A DNA stretch of 64,000 nucleotides from Ensifer adhaerens. GTDB lineage: Bacteria > Pseudomonadota > Alphaproteobacteria > Rhizobiales > Rhizobiaceae. Where the stretch lies: positions 62,001-126,000 of the forward strand of contig NZ_LAZS01000004.1 in assembly GCF_002007205.1 (NCBI RefSeq), written 5' to 3'. Position numbers and translations under genes: made by a program. Under the pieces are notes generated by a model. It did not search any database. It was given only the letters and a program-made list of their open reading frames with translations, and was not told the DNA's origin. This document shows, piece after piece, positions 19,250 to 27,312 of this stretch (position 1 is its first letter; every line of letters begins with the position of its first letter).

Positions 19250-20245
19250 GTGCTGATTTCGCAGATCAGGAACGAAGACGGATCGATAACGGTTGCGGTG
19301 CGGCAGCCGGGCGAAACCGCGCATGCGGTGAAGGGTGCAGCGAGCGTCTATGCGCTGGCGATGGAAGCGGCCGATGCCGGGCGCAGCCTGAAGCAGACGA
19401 TCGAGGCCAAGGGGCTCGGCGCGGCCGTCGACCTCGACAAGGCCTATGCGGAGGGACGTTTCCTGCCGCCGATCACCCATCCGGATCCGGCGCACCTGCA
19501 CCTGACGGGCACGGGGCTCACCCATCTTGGCTCGGCCGCTACCCGCGACGCCATGCACAAGAAGGCGAGCGAGGCGGCCGAGGAAACCCTGACGGACTCG
19601 ATGAAGATGTTCCGCATGGGCCTCGAAGGCGGCAAGCCGAAAGCCGGGGAGACCGGCGTTCAACCGGAATGGTTCTACAAGGGCAACGGTACCAGCGCGG
19701 TAGCCCCCGGCGCTGCACTCGTTTCGCCCGCCTTTGCCGAGGATGGCGGTGAGGAGCCGGAAATGGCCGGCATCTACGTGATTTCCGACAAGGGCGTGCC
19801 GTTCCGGATCGGTTTTGCGGTTGCCAACGAATTCTCCGACCACAAGACCGAGCGGGTCAACTATCTCTGGCTCGCGCATTCGAAGCTGCGCCAGGCGAGC
19901 TTCGGTCCGGAGATCCGCATCGGTGTCGCACCGGAGGACATTCGCGGCATGTCGCGTATCCTGCGTGGTGGCAAGGTGCTGTGGGAAAAGCCGTTCCTGT
20001 CGGGCGAAGCCAACATGTCGCACAGCTTCGCCAATCTCGAGCATCACCATTTCAAGTATGGCTTGTTCCGCCAGCCGGGCGACATCCACGTGCACATGTT
20101 CGGCACGGCGACGCTGTCCTTCGGTGATGGCATCCGCACCGAGGAAGGCGACGTGTTCGAGATCGAGGCCGATGGTTTCGGCCTGCCACTGCGCAATACG
20201 CTCGCGATCGCTGCCGACGAGCCGGTGGCCATTCAGCAGCTCTGA
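19250..20245 (+). CDS. gguC: GguC/AraD1-family protein (FAH-fold sugar-acid dehydratase)
   Basis: The 331-residue protein belongs to the fumarylacetoacetate-hydrolase-like GguC group. A FAH-type acidic cluster can be seen near the C-terminus (IRTEEGDVFEIEADGFGLPLRN). The family name AraD1 reflects evidence that homologues dehydrate 2-keto-3-deoxy-L-arabonate to alpha-ketoglutarate semialdehyde. That fits the neighbours exactly: the next gene oxidises that semialdehyde and the one after makes the substrate. The GTG at 19250 has AGGAAGG upstream and gives the family length; the longer in-frame ATG at 19166 has no such site. The exact reaction in this strain is inferred. Confidence 0.85.
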   Translation: MLISQIRNEDGSITVAVRQPGETAHAVKGAASVYALAMEAADAGRSLKQTIEAKGLGAAVDLDKAYAEGRFLPPITHPDPAHLHLTGTGLTHLGSAATRDAMHKKASEAAEETLTDSMKMFRMGLEGGKPKAGETGVQPEWFYKGNGTSAVAPGAALVSPAFAEDGGEEPEMAGIYVISDKGVPFRIGFAVANEFSDHKTERVNYLWLAHSKLRQASFGPEIRIGVAPEDIRGMSRILRGGKVLWEKPFLSGEANMSHSFANLEHHHFKYGLFRQPGDIHVHMFGTATLSFGDGIRTEEGDVFEIEADGFGLPLRNTLAIAADEPVAIQQL

Positions 20246-20301
20246 TCGCAGCGCCGGCGCGTGACGCCGGATAGGCGCGAAATTGAAGGAGGCCTGAGGC
20301 C

Positions 20302-21735
20302 ATGACATTGCACCAGAACCTGATTGCCGGCGAATGGGTCGGCGGTGACGGAGTCGCGAACATCAACCCGTCCGACACCAACGACGTGGTCGGCGAATAT
20401 GCCCGTGCGTCTGCCGACGATGCGCGTCTGGCGATCGCCGCAGCCAAGGCGGCGTTTCCGGCCTGGTCGCGCTCGGGCATCCTCGAGCGCCACGCGATCC
20501 TGAGGAAGACCGCCGACGAGATCCTTGCGCGCAAGGACGAACTCGGCAAGCTCTTGTCGCGCGAGGAAGGCAAGACGCTCGCCGAAGGCATCGGCGAGAC
20601 GGTGCGCGCCGGCCAGATCTTCGACTTCTTTGCCGGCGAGTGCCTGCGACTGGCCGGCGAAGTGCTGCCGTCGGCGCGGCCCAATATCGGCGTCGAGATC
20701 ACCCGCGAGCCGGTCGGCGTCGTCGGCATCATCACGCCCTGGAACTTCCCGATCGCCATTCCCGCCTGGAAGATCGCGCCGGCGCTTTGTTACGGCAACA
20801 CCGTCGTCTTCAAACCGGCCGAGCTGGTGCCCGGCAGTTCCTGGGCCATCGTCGACATTCTCCATCGGGCCGGCCTGCCGAAGGGCGTCTTGAACCTGGT
20901 GATGGGCAAAGGCTCGGTCGTTGGCCAGGCGATGCTCGACAGCCCCGACATCCACGCCATCACCTTCACCGGCTCGACCGGCACGGGCAAACGCGTCGCG
21001 CTCGCCTCGGTCGAACACAATCGCAAATACCAGCTGGAGATGGGCGGCAAGAACCCGTTCGTCGTGCTCGACGACGCGGACCTTAATGTTGCGGTCGAGG
21101 CGGCGGTCAACTCCGCCTTCTTCTCCACCGGCCAGCGCTGCACCGCCTCCTCGCGCTTGATCGTCACCGAGGGCATTCACGACCGGTTCGTCGCCGCGAT
21201 GGGCGAACGGATGAAGGGGCTTGTCATCGACGATGCCTTGAAGGCCGGCACCCAGATCGGCCCGGTGGTCGACCAGAGCCAACTCAACCAGGACACCGAC
21301 TATATCGCCATCGGCAGCCAGGAGGGCGCCAAGCTCGCCTTCGGCGGCGCGCTTCTGAAGCGCGACACGCCCGGCTTCTACCTGCAGCCGGCGCTGTTCA
21401 CCGAAGCGACGAACGCCATGCGCATCAGCCGGGAAGAGATCTTCGGGCCGGTCGCATCGGTCATCCGCGTCAAGGACTACGATGAGGCGCTCAGCGTCGC
21501 CAACGACACGCCGTTCGGCCTGTCGTCGGGCATCGCCACCACCAGCCTCAAGCACGCGACCCATTTCAAGCGCAATGCCGAGGCCGGCATGGTGATGGTC
21601 AACCTGCCGACAGCGGGCGTCGACTTCCACGTGCCCTTCGGCGGCCGCAAGGGCTCGTCGCACGGCTCGCGCGAACAGGGTCGTTACGCCGCCGAGTTCT
21701 ACACAACCGTCAAGACGGCCTACACGCTCGCCTGA
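20302..21735 (+). CDS. Alpha-ketoglutarate semialdehyde (2,5-dioxovalerate) dehydrogenase
   Basis: This 477-residue aldehyde dehydrogenase has the NAD-binding loop FTGSTGTGKRVA, the general base motif LEMGGKNPFVV and the catalytic cysteine in TGQRCTASSRLIV (about residue 281). KGSADH enzymes oxidise 2,5-dioxopentanoate to alpha-ketoglutarate with NAD(P), the last step of oxidative pentose and sugar-acid pathways. The neighbouring arabonate dehydratase and GguC/AraD1 support that substrate over succinate semialdehyde. It follows gguC by 56 bases and precedes the dehydratase by 54 bases, suggesting one operon. Confidence 0.87.
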   Translation: MTLHQNLIAGEWVGGDGVANINPSDTNDVVGEYARASADDARLAIAAAKAAFPAWSRSGILERHAILRKTADEILARKDELGKLLSREEGKTLAEGIGETVRAGQIFDFFAGECLRLAGEVLPSARPNIGVEITREPVGVVGIITPWNFPIAIPAWKIAPALCYGNTVVFKPAELVPGSSWAIVDILHRAGLPKGVLNLVMGKGSVVGQAMLDSPDIHAITFTGSTGTGKRVALASVEHNRKYQLEMGGKNPFVVLDDADLNVAVEAAVNSAFFSTGQRCTASSRLIVTEGIHDRFVAAMGERMKGLVIDDALKAGTQIGPVVDQSQLNQDTDYIAIGSQEGAKLAFGGALLKRDTPGFYLQPALFTEATNAMRISREEIFGPVASVIRVKDYDEALSVANDTPFGLSSGIATTSLKHATHFKRNAEAGMVMVNLPTAGVDFHVPFGGRKGSSHGSREQGRYAAEFYTTVKTAYTLA

Positions 21736-21789
21736 AGCGCGCCGTCATCGGCCCCGCGTGAATGCGCGGGGCGCATAAGGAAGGAAAAG

Positions 21790-23535
21790 ATGAAGAAGAA
21801 AGCTGAATGGCCGCGCAAGCTGCGTTCGCAGGATTGGTTCGGCGGCACCGGCAAGAATGCCATCATGCATCGCTCCTGGATGAAGAACCAGGGCCTGCCC
21901 GCCGACACCTTCGACGGTCGACCGATCATCGGCATCTGTAACACCTGGTCGGAACTGACGCCCTGCAACGCGCATCTGCGCGATCTTGCCGAGCGCGTGA
22001 AGCGCGGCGTCTACGAGGCCGGTGGCTTCCCGGTCGAGTTCCCGGTGTTCTCCGTCGGCGAAAGCACGCTTCGACCGACGGCGATGATGTTCCGCAATCT
22101 CGCGGCGATGGACGTCGAAGAGGCGATCCGCGGCAATCCGGTCGATGGCGTCGTGCTGCTCGGCGGTTGCGACAAGACCACGCCGAGCCTCTTGATGGGG
22201 GCTGCGAGCGTCGATGTCCCCGTCATTCTCGTTTCAGGCGGCCCGATGCTGAACGGCAAGTGGCGCGGCAAGGATGTCGGCTCCGGAACAGCGATCTGGC
22301 AGTTCTCCGAAATGGTGAAGTCCGGCGAGATGTCGCTCGCCGAATTCATGGATGCAGAGCAGGGCATGGCCCGCTCGGCCGGAAGCTGCATGACCATGGG
22401 CACGGCATCGACCATGGCGTCGATGGCCGAAGCGCTCGGCATGACCCTGCCCGGCAATGCGGCGATCCCCGCGGTCGACGCCCGCCGCCGGGTGATCTCC
22501 CAGCTCTCCGGCCGCCGCATCGTCGACATGGTGAAGGAAGATCTGAAGCCGTCGGACATCCTGACGAAGCAGGCTTTTGAAAATGCCATCCGCGTCAATG
22601 GCGCCGTCGGCGGCTCGACCAATGCGGTGCTGCATCTGCTGGCGCTTGCCGGCCGGGCCGGCGTTGATCTCAGCCTCGACGACTGGGATCGCCTCGGCCG
22701 CGACGTGCCGACGATCGTCAACCTGCAGCCGTCGGGCAAGTACCTGATGGAGGAGTTCTACTATGCCGGCGGCCTTCCGGTCGTGATCAAGGCCGTGGGC
22801 GAAATGGGGCTGCTGCACAAGGAAGCCTTGACCGTCACCGGCGATACGATCTGGAACGACGTCAAGGACGTGGTCAACTACAACGACGACGTCATCGTGC
22901 CGCGTGACAAGGCGCTGACGAAATCCGGCGGTATTGCCGTCCTGCGCGGCAATCTCGCGCCGAAGGGCTGCGTGCTGAAGCCTTCCGCCGCCTCGCCGCA
23001 CCTGATGCAGCACAAGGGCCGCGCCGTCGTGTTCGAGAGCATCGAGGACTACCACGCCCGCATCAATCGCGATGATCTCGATATCGACGAGACCTGCGTG
23101 ATGGTGCTGAAGTACTGCGGCCCCAAGGGGTACCCCGGCATGGCCGAAGTCGGCAACATGGGTCTGCCGCCGAAGGTCTTGAAGAAGGGCATCACCGACA
23201 TGATCCGCATCTCCGATGCGCGCATGTCCGGCACGGCCTACGGCACGGTCATCCTGCACACAGCGCCGGAAGCGGCCGATGGCGGCCCGCTGGCACTGGT
23301 TCAAAACGGCGACATGATCGCCGTCGACGTGCCGGCCCGCACCATCCATCTCGATGTCTCCGACGAGGAACTGGCCCGTCGTCGCGCCGCCTGGGTGTCA
23401 CCGGTGAAGCCGCTTTCCGGCGGTTATGCCGGGCTTTACGTCAAGAGCGTGATGCAGGCCGATACGGGGGCCGATCTCGACTTCCTCGTCGGTCCGCGCG
23501 GCGCGGAGATCCCGATGAACCGCGACAGCCACTGA
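21790..23535 (+). CDS. L-arabonate dehydratase (IlvD/EDD family)
   Basis: The 581-residue protein dehydrates a sugar acid, probably L-arabonate, to the 2-keto-3-deoxy acid. Cysteines 59, 127 and 200 fall at the positions used to bind the iron-sulphur cluster in the Rhizobium leguminosarum L-arabonate dehydratase, and a serine in SDARMSGTAYGTV near residue 480 fits the catalytic base. The length also matches that enzyme (about 579). With GguC and the semialdehyde dehydrogenase it completes the route from L-arabonate to alpha-ketoglutarate. L-arabinose dehydrogenase and the lactonase are not in the window. Xylonate or fuconate specificity is a weaker alternative. Confidence 0.85.
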   Translation: MKKKAEWPRKLRSQDWFGGTGKNAIMHRSWMKNQGLPADTFDGRPIIGICNTWSELTPCNAHLRDLAERVKRGVYEAGGFPVEFPVFSVGESTLRPTAMMFRNLAAMDVEEAIRGNPVDGVVLLGGCDKTTPSLLMGAASVDVPVILVSGGPMLNGKWRGKDVGSGTAIWQFSEMVKSGEMSLAEFMDAEQGMARSAGSCMTMGTASTMASMAEALGMTLPGNAAIPAVDARRRVISQLSGRRIVDMVKEDLKPSDILTKQAFENAIRVNGAVGGSTNAVLHLLALAGRAGVDLSLDDWDRLGRDVPTIVNLQPSGKYLMEEFYYAGGLPVVIKAVGEMGLLHKEALTVTGDTIWNDVKDVVNYNDDVIVPRDKALTKSGGIAVLRGNLAPKGCVLKPSAASPHLMQHKGRAVVFESIEDYHARINRDDLDIDETCVMVLKYCGPKGYPGMAEVGNMGLPPKVLKKGITDMIRISDARMSGTAYGTVILHTAPEAADGGPLALVQNGDMIAVDVPARTIHLDVSDEELARRRAAWVSPVKPLSGGYAGLYVKSVMQADTGADLDFLVGPRGAEIPMNRDSH

Positions 23536-24053
23536 CGCTGTCGGCGCAAGAGCGGACAGTTCGCTCTTGTCTTTGGCGCTCAACACAGCTTGGGTCATAT
23601 CAGACGCGCAAAGGCCGCCGTCGCACCGTAATTGCGGTGCGACGGCCCCAGGTGCCAGCGTCGAGGAGGCCGCTGCGAGCTGAGCAGGCTTGGCGCACCC
23701 GCAAGCATCGTCGCGGGACGGGACCTGTAACTTTTACGCTGACACTGACCCGCGACCGTCTTCATCGCTGCAATCAGCCCTAGTCGGCGGGCCTGTTCAT
23801 CTTCCCTTACCTCTGGGTAACCACTTACCGCGCGGTGCGTATTGGCGTCGCAGCGTCGACGTCATAGTTTTCCCCCCGCGACGTTGTATGTCTGCAGGTG
23901 GGCGGCCGCGGCAGTGCTCCATTGATCGGAGACGATCGAAGGAAAAATGCAGCAGCCGAACAGCCGTCAGCTATTCTGCGGCGAGAAGGAGCATGCGCCT
24001 CGGCTTGGTCGTCGGAGCGTGTCGGAACCCATGATCTACAGGAGCGAAGAAGC
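23536..24053. other. 518-base gap with one strong hairpin, no supported gene
   Basis: The gap after the arabonate dehydratase contains a 12-pair perfect stem at 23617-23646 (GCCGTCGCACCG with CGGTGCGACGGC, six-base loop). There is no T-run after it, so it may be a transcript-end stabiliser rather than a classic terminator. The rest holds only short frames without ribosome-binding sites or family resemblance. The last 60 bases are probably the promoter of the NTF2-like gene. Confidence 0.55.
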
Positions 24054-24449
24054 GTGCCGTTAACAGATCTTATCGATTCGTATTGCGCTGCCTGGTCGTC
24101 GGAGGACGCCGAGCAGAGGCGGGCGTTGCTGGTGCCGATCTGGGCGGATGGCGCAACGTATACTGACCCGACGGTTCATGCCGCCGGTGCAGAAGAACTG
24201 CTCGCGCACATCGCAGGCATTCAGGCCGGGCACCCGGGCGCGCGTATTACTCGGACAAGCGACGTGGATGTTCATCATGGGATCGCACGCTTCGCCTGGC
24301 GATTTGTGATGCCCGACGGATCATCTTTCCCCGAGGGTCTGGACATCGCATTCCTCGATCCTAACGCGACGCGCATTACGCGCATCATCGGCTTTTTCGG
24401 GCCATTGGCCAGCCTTACAGCGTCGCGCGCCTCATCAGACGTCCTTTGA
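24054..24449 (+). CDS. SnoaL/NTF2-like small protein
   Basis: The 131-residue protein has the alpha+beta cone pattern of SnoaL-like polyketide cyclase/NTF2 proteins: an N-terminal helix (LIDSYCAAWSSED), a W-x-D-G-A-x-Y-x-D-P strand, a hydrophobic AEELLAHI helix, and late strands (IARFAWRFVMPDG, ITRIIGFFGPLA). Such proteins include isomerases and binding proteins, and no activity can be assigned here. The GTG at 24054 is preceded by AGGAG and gives the family length. A hairpin follows the stop. It appears to be a single-gene unit. Confidence 0.7.
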   Translation: MPLTDLIDSYCAAWSSEDAEQRRALLVPIWADGATYTDPTVHAAGAEELLAHIAGIQAGHPGARITRTSDVDVHHGIARFAWRFVMPDGSSFPEGLDIAFLDPNATRITRIIGFFGPLASLTASRASSDVL

Positions 24450-24469
24450 TCGGCTAAGAGCCTCAGAGC

Positions 24470-24499
24470 GATCACCGCACCACTTTCGGTGCGGCGATC
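24470..24499 (+). terminator. Hairpin after the NTF2-like gene
   Basis: CCGCACC pairs with GGTGCGG around ACTTTC, extended by GATC on both sides across one mismatch. It starts 20 bases after the stop. No long T-run follows. A weak terminator or stabiliser is likely. Confidence 0.5.
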
Positions 24500-24680
24500 C
24501 TGTTTGGGTGCCAAGGCCATCGTTTCGAAACGACACGCCTTCGGCCGCAGCTTCGCCTTGTGTTATCCACACCGGGCAAAACCCTCCCTTTTCGGCTGAT
24601 CCGCTGCAACCGGCAGTAACCCTGCGACGTATCCCCTTTGTCGGGGCCATTCCGACCCTGACCTTGTTAGGAGGACGATC

Positions 24681-25349
24681 ATGCGGAGGAATGTATTTGC
24701 GTTGTCGCTCGGTCTTCTTGCGACGGTGGCGCTGTCTCAGCCGGCATTTTCACAGAGCGCGAACGGTCTCGGCGTCGGCGTGTCCGTCGGTGGCCCGAGC
24801 GGGCTGAACGCCAATGTGGGCCTCGGTGGGTCGAACGGCCTTAAGGCCGATGTCGACGCATCGCTCGGCGGCGCAAACGGCGTCAATGCCAACGCAAACG
24901 CCTCGGTCGGCGGTTCGCAAGGCGTCAACGCCGATGTGCAGGCGAGCGCCCGCGGCGCCAATGGCATCAACGCGGATGCCGATGTCGGCCTTGGCGGCGG
25001 AAAAGGGCTCAACACTTCGGTCAATGCCGCGGTCGGTGGACGGAATGGCCTGAGTGCTGGTCTCAAGGCCAATGCAGGCGGCGGCAACGCCGTCGGGCTT
25101 GGGCTCGGCGTGGGAGTTGGAACGGGATCCGGCGGCGGGAGCTCCGGGGGTGGCGGCAGCGTTGGCGGTGGAACCGGAGGCGGTTCGGGAGGCTCGGTTT
25201 CACCGGGCGCTTCGATGGCCGCGTTCAATGCACTGCCCGCCGGCGAGCGGGTCAAGCTGATCAAACGCTGTCGCGATGTCGTTGGCGGCGGTTATGACAG
25301 CGGGCTGGTCTCGCTCTGCCGCATCCTGCAGGCGAGCGTCTCGCGGTAG
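24681..25349 (+). CDS. Secreted glycine-rich protein with 14-residue tandem repeats
   Basis: The 222-residue protein has a signal peptide (cut near AFSQ, residue 25), then seven to eight tandem units of 14 residues. The pattern is G-G-x-x-G-(L/V/I)-(N/K)-(A/T)-(N/D)-x-x-A-(S/G)-x over about residues 37-145. A glycine/serine linker (145-178) and a C-terminal helical domain with two cysteines (KRCRDVV...LCRIL) follow. The repeat resembles beta-solenoid or amyloid-like secreted proteins, with a G-N-A/D turn each coil. A strong TTAGGAGG ribosome-binding site precedes the ATG. The C-terminal domain could anchor it at the surface. No family name can be given with confidence. Confidence 0.75.
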   Translation: MRRNVFALSLGLLATVALSQPAFSQSANGLGVGVSVGGPSGLNANVGLGGSNGLKADVDASLGGANGVNANANASVGGSQGVNADVQASARGANGINADADVGLGGGKGLNTSVNAAVGGRNGLSAGLKANAGGGNAVGLGLGVGVGTGSGGGSSGGGGSVGGGTGGGSGGSVSPGASMAAFNALPAGERVKLIKRCRDVVGGGYDSGLVSLCRILQASVSR

Positions 25350-25401
25350 TCGCAACACCCCGCAGCTTCGACGGGGCGTCGTCGCCGCCCCGTCTCCGAC
25401 C

Positions 25402-26253
25402 CTACTGACTCTGATTTTGGCTCTGGCCCCGGGACTGGCTCTGACTCTGGCTTTGCTGCTGCTGTTCGACGGTCACCGACACCTTCAGCGTTTCCTTCGC
25501 CTCGCCGTGGATCAACCCGGAGATGGGGGCGGCGTCGCGGTAGCAGAGGCCGGAGGCGATGCGGACATAGCGGTCATCCGGGCAGATCTTGTTGGCGGCG
25601 TCGAAGCCGACCCAGCCGAGGCCGTTGAGGTGCACTTCGGCCCAGGCGTGGCTTGCCGTCTGTTCAGGGTGCCCCTCCATCATCAGATAACCCGAAATAT
25701 AGCGCGCCGGCAGGTCGAGCGAGCGGGCCGCCGCGATCAGGATATGGGCATGGTCCTGGCAGACGCCGCTGCCGCTTTCGAGCGCATCCTCGGCGGTGGT
25801 TTCCGCATGCGTCTCGCCGGGTCTGTATGCCACGGCCTCGTGGATCGTCTCCATCAGTGCGTGCATGCGGGCAAGGTCGGTGTCGCCCTCGGCGGATTTC
25901 GAGAGGTCGCGGATGAGCTTGCCGGCCTTGGTGAGCGGCGTCTCGCGGGCATAGAGCCATAGCGGCACATAGGACTGGTGCGGCCCGAAGACGCCGGCTC
26001 GGTCCTCGGTGTGGACCTCGCCCATCGCCGTGATGCGGATCGCGTCGCGGTCGCCATCGACACTGACGAGGTGGACCCGGTTGCCGAAGTGGTCGTCGTA
26101 GCTCACCTCGATCGCAGCGCCGTCGACAAGGGTCTCCCAGCCGAGCACCGTCTGCCCGACCTGGGTCAGCGGCGTCAGCCGCAGGCGCTGCAGTGCGTAT
26201 TGCACGGGCTCGTCGTAATGATACTCGGTCGTGTGGCTGATCTTCAGGTGCAT
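25402..26253 (-). CDS. Transglutaminase-like protease-fold protein
   Basis: The 283-residue protein combines the bacterial transglutaminase-like N-terminal beta domain (ISHTTEYHYDEPVQYALQRLRLTP) with a papain-fold domain. The catalytic Cys-His-Asp set is present: GSGVCQDHAH near residue 165, SHAWAEVHL near 202 and VGFDAAN near 217. The last 20 residues are almost all Gln and Ser. No signal peptide is visible, so it acts in the cytoplasm. Homologues are nearly always next to alpha-E and circularly permuted ATP-grasp proteins, as here, implying a peptide- or amide-bond-forming/cleaving pathway of unknown product. A palindromic repeat separates it from the alpha-E gene. Confidence 0.85.
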   Translation of the reverse strand: MHLKISHTTEYHYDEPVQYALQRLRLTPLTQVGQTVLGWETLVDGAAIEVSYDDHFGNRVHLVSVDGDRDAIRITAMGEVHTEDRAGVFGPHQSYVPLWLYARETPLTKAGKLIRDLSKSAEGDTDLARMHALMETIHEAVAYRPGETHAETTAEDALESGSGVCQDHAHILIAAARSLDLPARYISGYLMMEGHPEQTASHAWAEVHLNGLGWVGFDAANKICPDDRYVRIASGLCYRDAAPISGLIHGEAKETLKVSVTVEQQQQSQSQSQSRGQSQNQSQ

Positions 26254-26268
26254 GCCATCCTCCCGATG

Positions 26269-26374
26269 CTAGAACGCTTCCGGACGAAACGGAGTTGGGA
26301 AAGCGCTCTATCTCCTTGTTTTTACGCAATTCCGGACGCGAAACCGCGTTACACTTTCGCTGGAACTGCTCTAG
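26269..26374. repeat. Rhizobial short palindromic repeat element
   Basis: The 106-base element begins CTAGAACGCTTCC and ends GGAACTGCTCTAG, an imperfect terminal inverted repeat. It contains the stretch TTTTTACGCAATTCCGGACG, which I recall as part of a repeat scattered through Rhizobium and Ensifer intergenic regions. It fills the gap between the alpha-E and transglutaminase genes and supplies the alpha-E stop codon. Family assignment is from memory. Confidence 0.6.
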
Positions 26375-27309
26375 TAGAACCGGTAGCCGTCGGAGATTTC
26401 CTGTCCCAGACGGTTGTTGTGGCTGATGAACTCTTCGAGATACTCGTGCAGCCCCTGATCCATGATGTCCTTGATCGACTGGCTGCGCAGCGACGCGAGC
26501 GTGCGCTCCGCAGTGTCGTGGGCGGCGTGCCGCTCTCCATATTCCCGTTCGAGGTAGCCGAGATTGCTGGCGATCTTTTCGTAGCAGTAGCCGAGCGAGC
26601 GCGGCATGCGGCCGTTGGATATCAGGAAATCGGCGATGTTGGCGGGGCGAAGCTCGGCGTCATAGACCCAGCCATAGGCCCGGTGCGCCGAGACCGAGCG
26701 CAGGATCGATTCCCACTGCACGTTGTCCATCGATGAGCCTACGGCGGCGACCGCCGGCAGCAGCACGTAGTATTTGACGTCGAGGATGCGGGCGGTGTTG
26801 TCTGCACGCTCGATGAAGGTGCCGATGCGCGAAAAATTGAAGATCTCGTTGCGTAGCATGGTGCCGTGGAAGGCACCGCGGATAAGACCGGCGCGGCGCT
26901 TGATCATGTCGATGATCTCCGGCATGTCGGTCGGGCGCGCCTTCTTGGAGAGCATCGCCTTCATTTCGAGATAGCACTCGTTGGTCGCTTCCCATGTCTC
27001 GCGCGTCAGTGCCGTGCGCACCATGCGGGCGTTGTGGCGGCCCGCCTCGATGCAGGACATGACGCTCGAGGGATTGGCCCGGTCGCGCAAAAGGAAGTCG
27101 ATCGCGTCAATGCTCGTCAGCGTCTCGTGTACCTCGTCATAGAGTTCACGCACGCCGGCGCTTTGCAGTACGCCATCCCAATCGTCTTCGCTGGCTTCGC
27201 TGCGGGTCAGCGACATGCGCAGGCCGGCATCGATCAGCCGGGCGCTGTTTTCGGCGCGTTCGATATAGCGGAACATCCAGTAGAGGCCGTTTGCGGTTCT
27301 TCCCAGCAT
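26371..27309 (-). CDS. Alpha-E domain protein
   Basis: The 312-residue, almost wholly helical protein opens with the family signature LGRTANGLYWMFRYIERAENSARLIDAG (quoted here by its key residues N7, Y10-W11, R14-E17-R18 and N20-R23) and a second copy of the same pattern at IGTFIERADNTARILD. It has no known catalytic residues. It is encoded three bases after the ATP-grasp gene and before the transglutaminase gene, the usual trio. A scaffolding or substrate-presenting role is plausible but unproven. The stop codon lies within a repetitive element. Confidence 0.85.
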   Translation of the reverse strand: MLGRTANGLYWMFRYIERAENSARLIDAGLRMSLTRSEASEDDWDGVLQSAGVRELYDEVHETLTSIDAIDFLLRDRANPSSVMSCIEAGRHNARMVRTALTRETWEATNECYLEMKAMLSKKARPTDMPEIIDMIKRRAGLIRGAFHGTMLRNEIFNFSRIGTFIERADNTARILDVKYYVLLPAVAAVGSSMDNVQWESILRSVSAHRAYGWVYDAELRPANIADFLISNGRMPRSLGYCYEKIASNLGYLEREYGERHAAHDTAERTLASLRSQSIKDIMDQGLHEYLEEFISHNNRLGQEISDGYRFY

Positions 27310-27312
27310 CTC

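Noticed and set aside
23690-24034. Possible 114-codon gene in the gap after arabonate dehydratase
   Set aside because: No ribosome-binding site, no recognisable domain and irregular codon use; the region looks non-coding.
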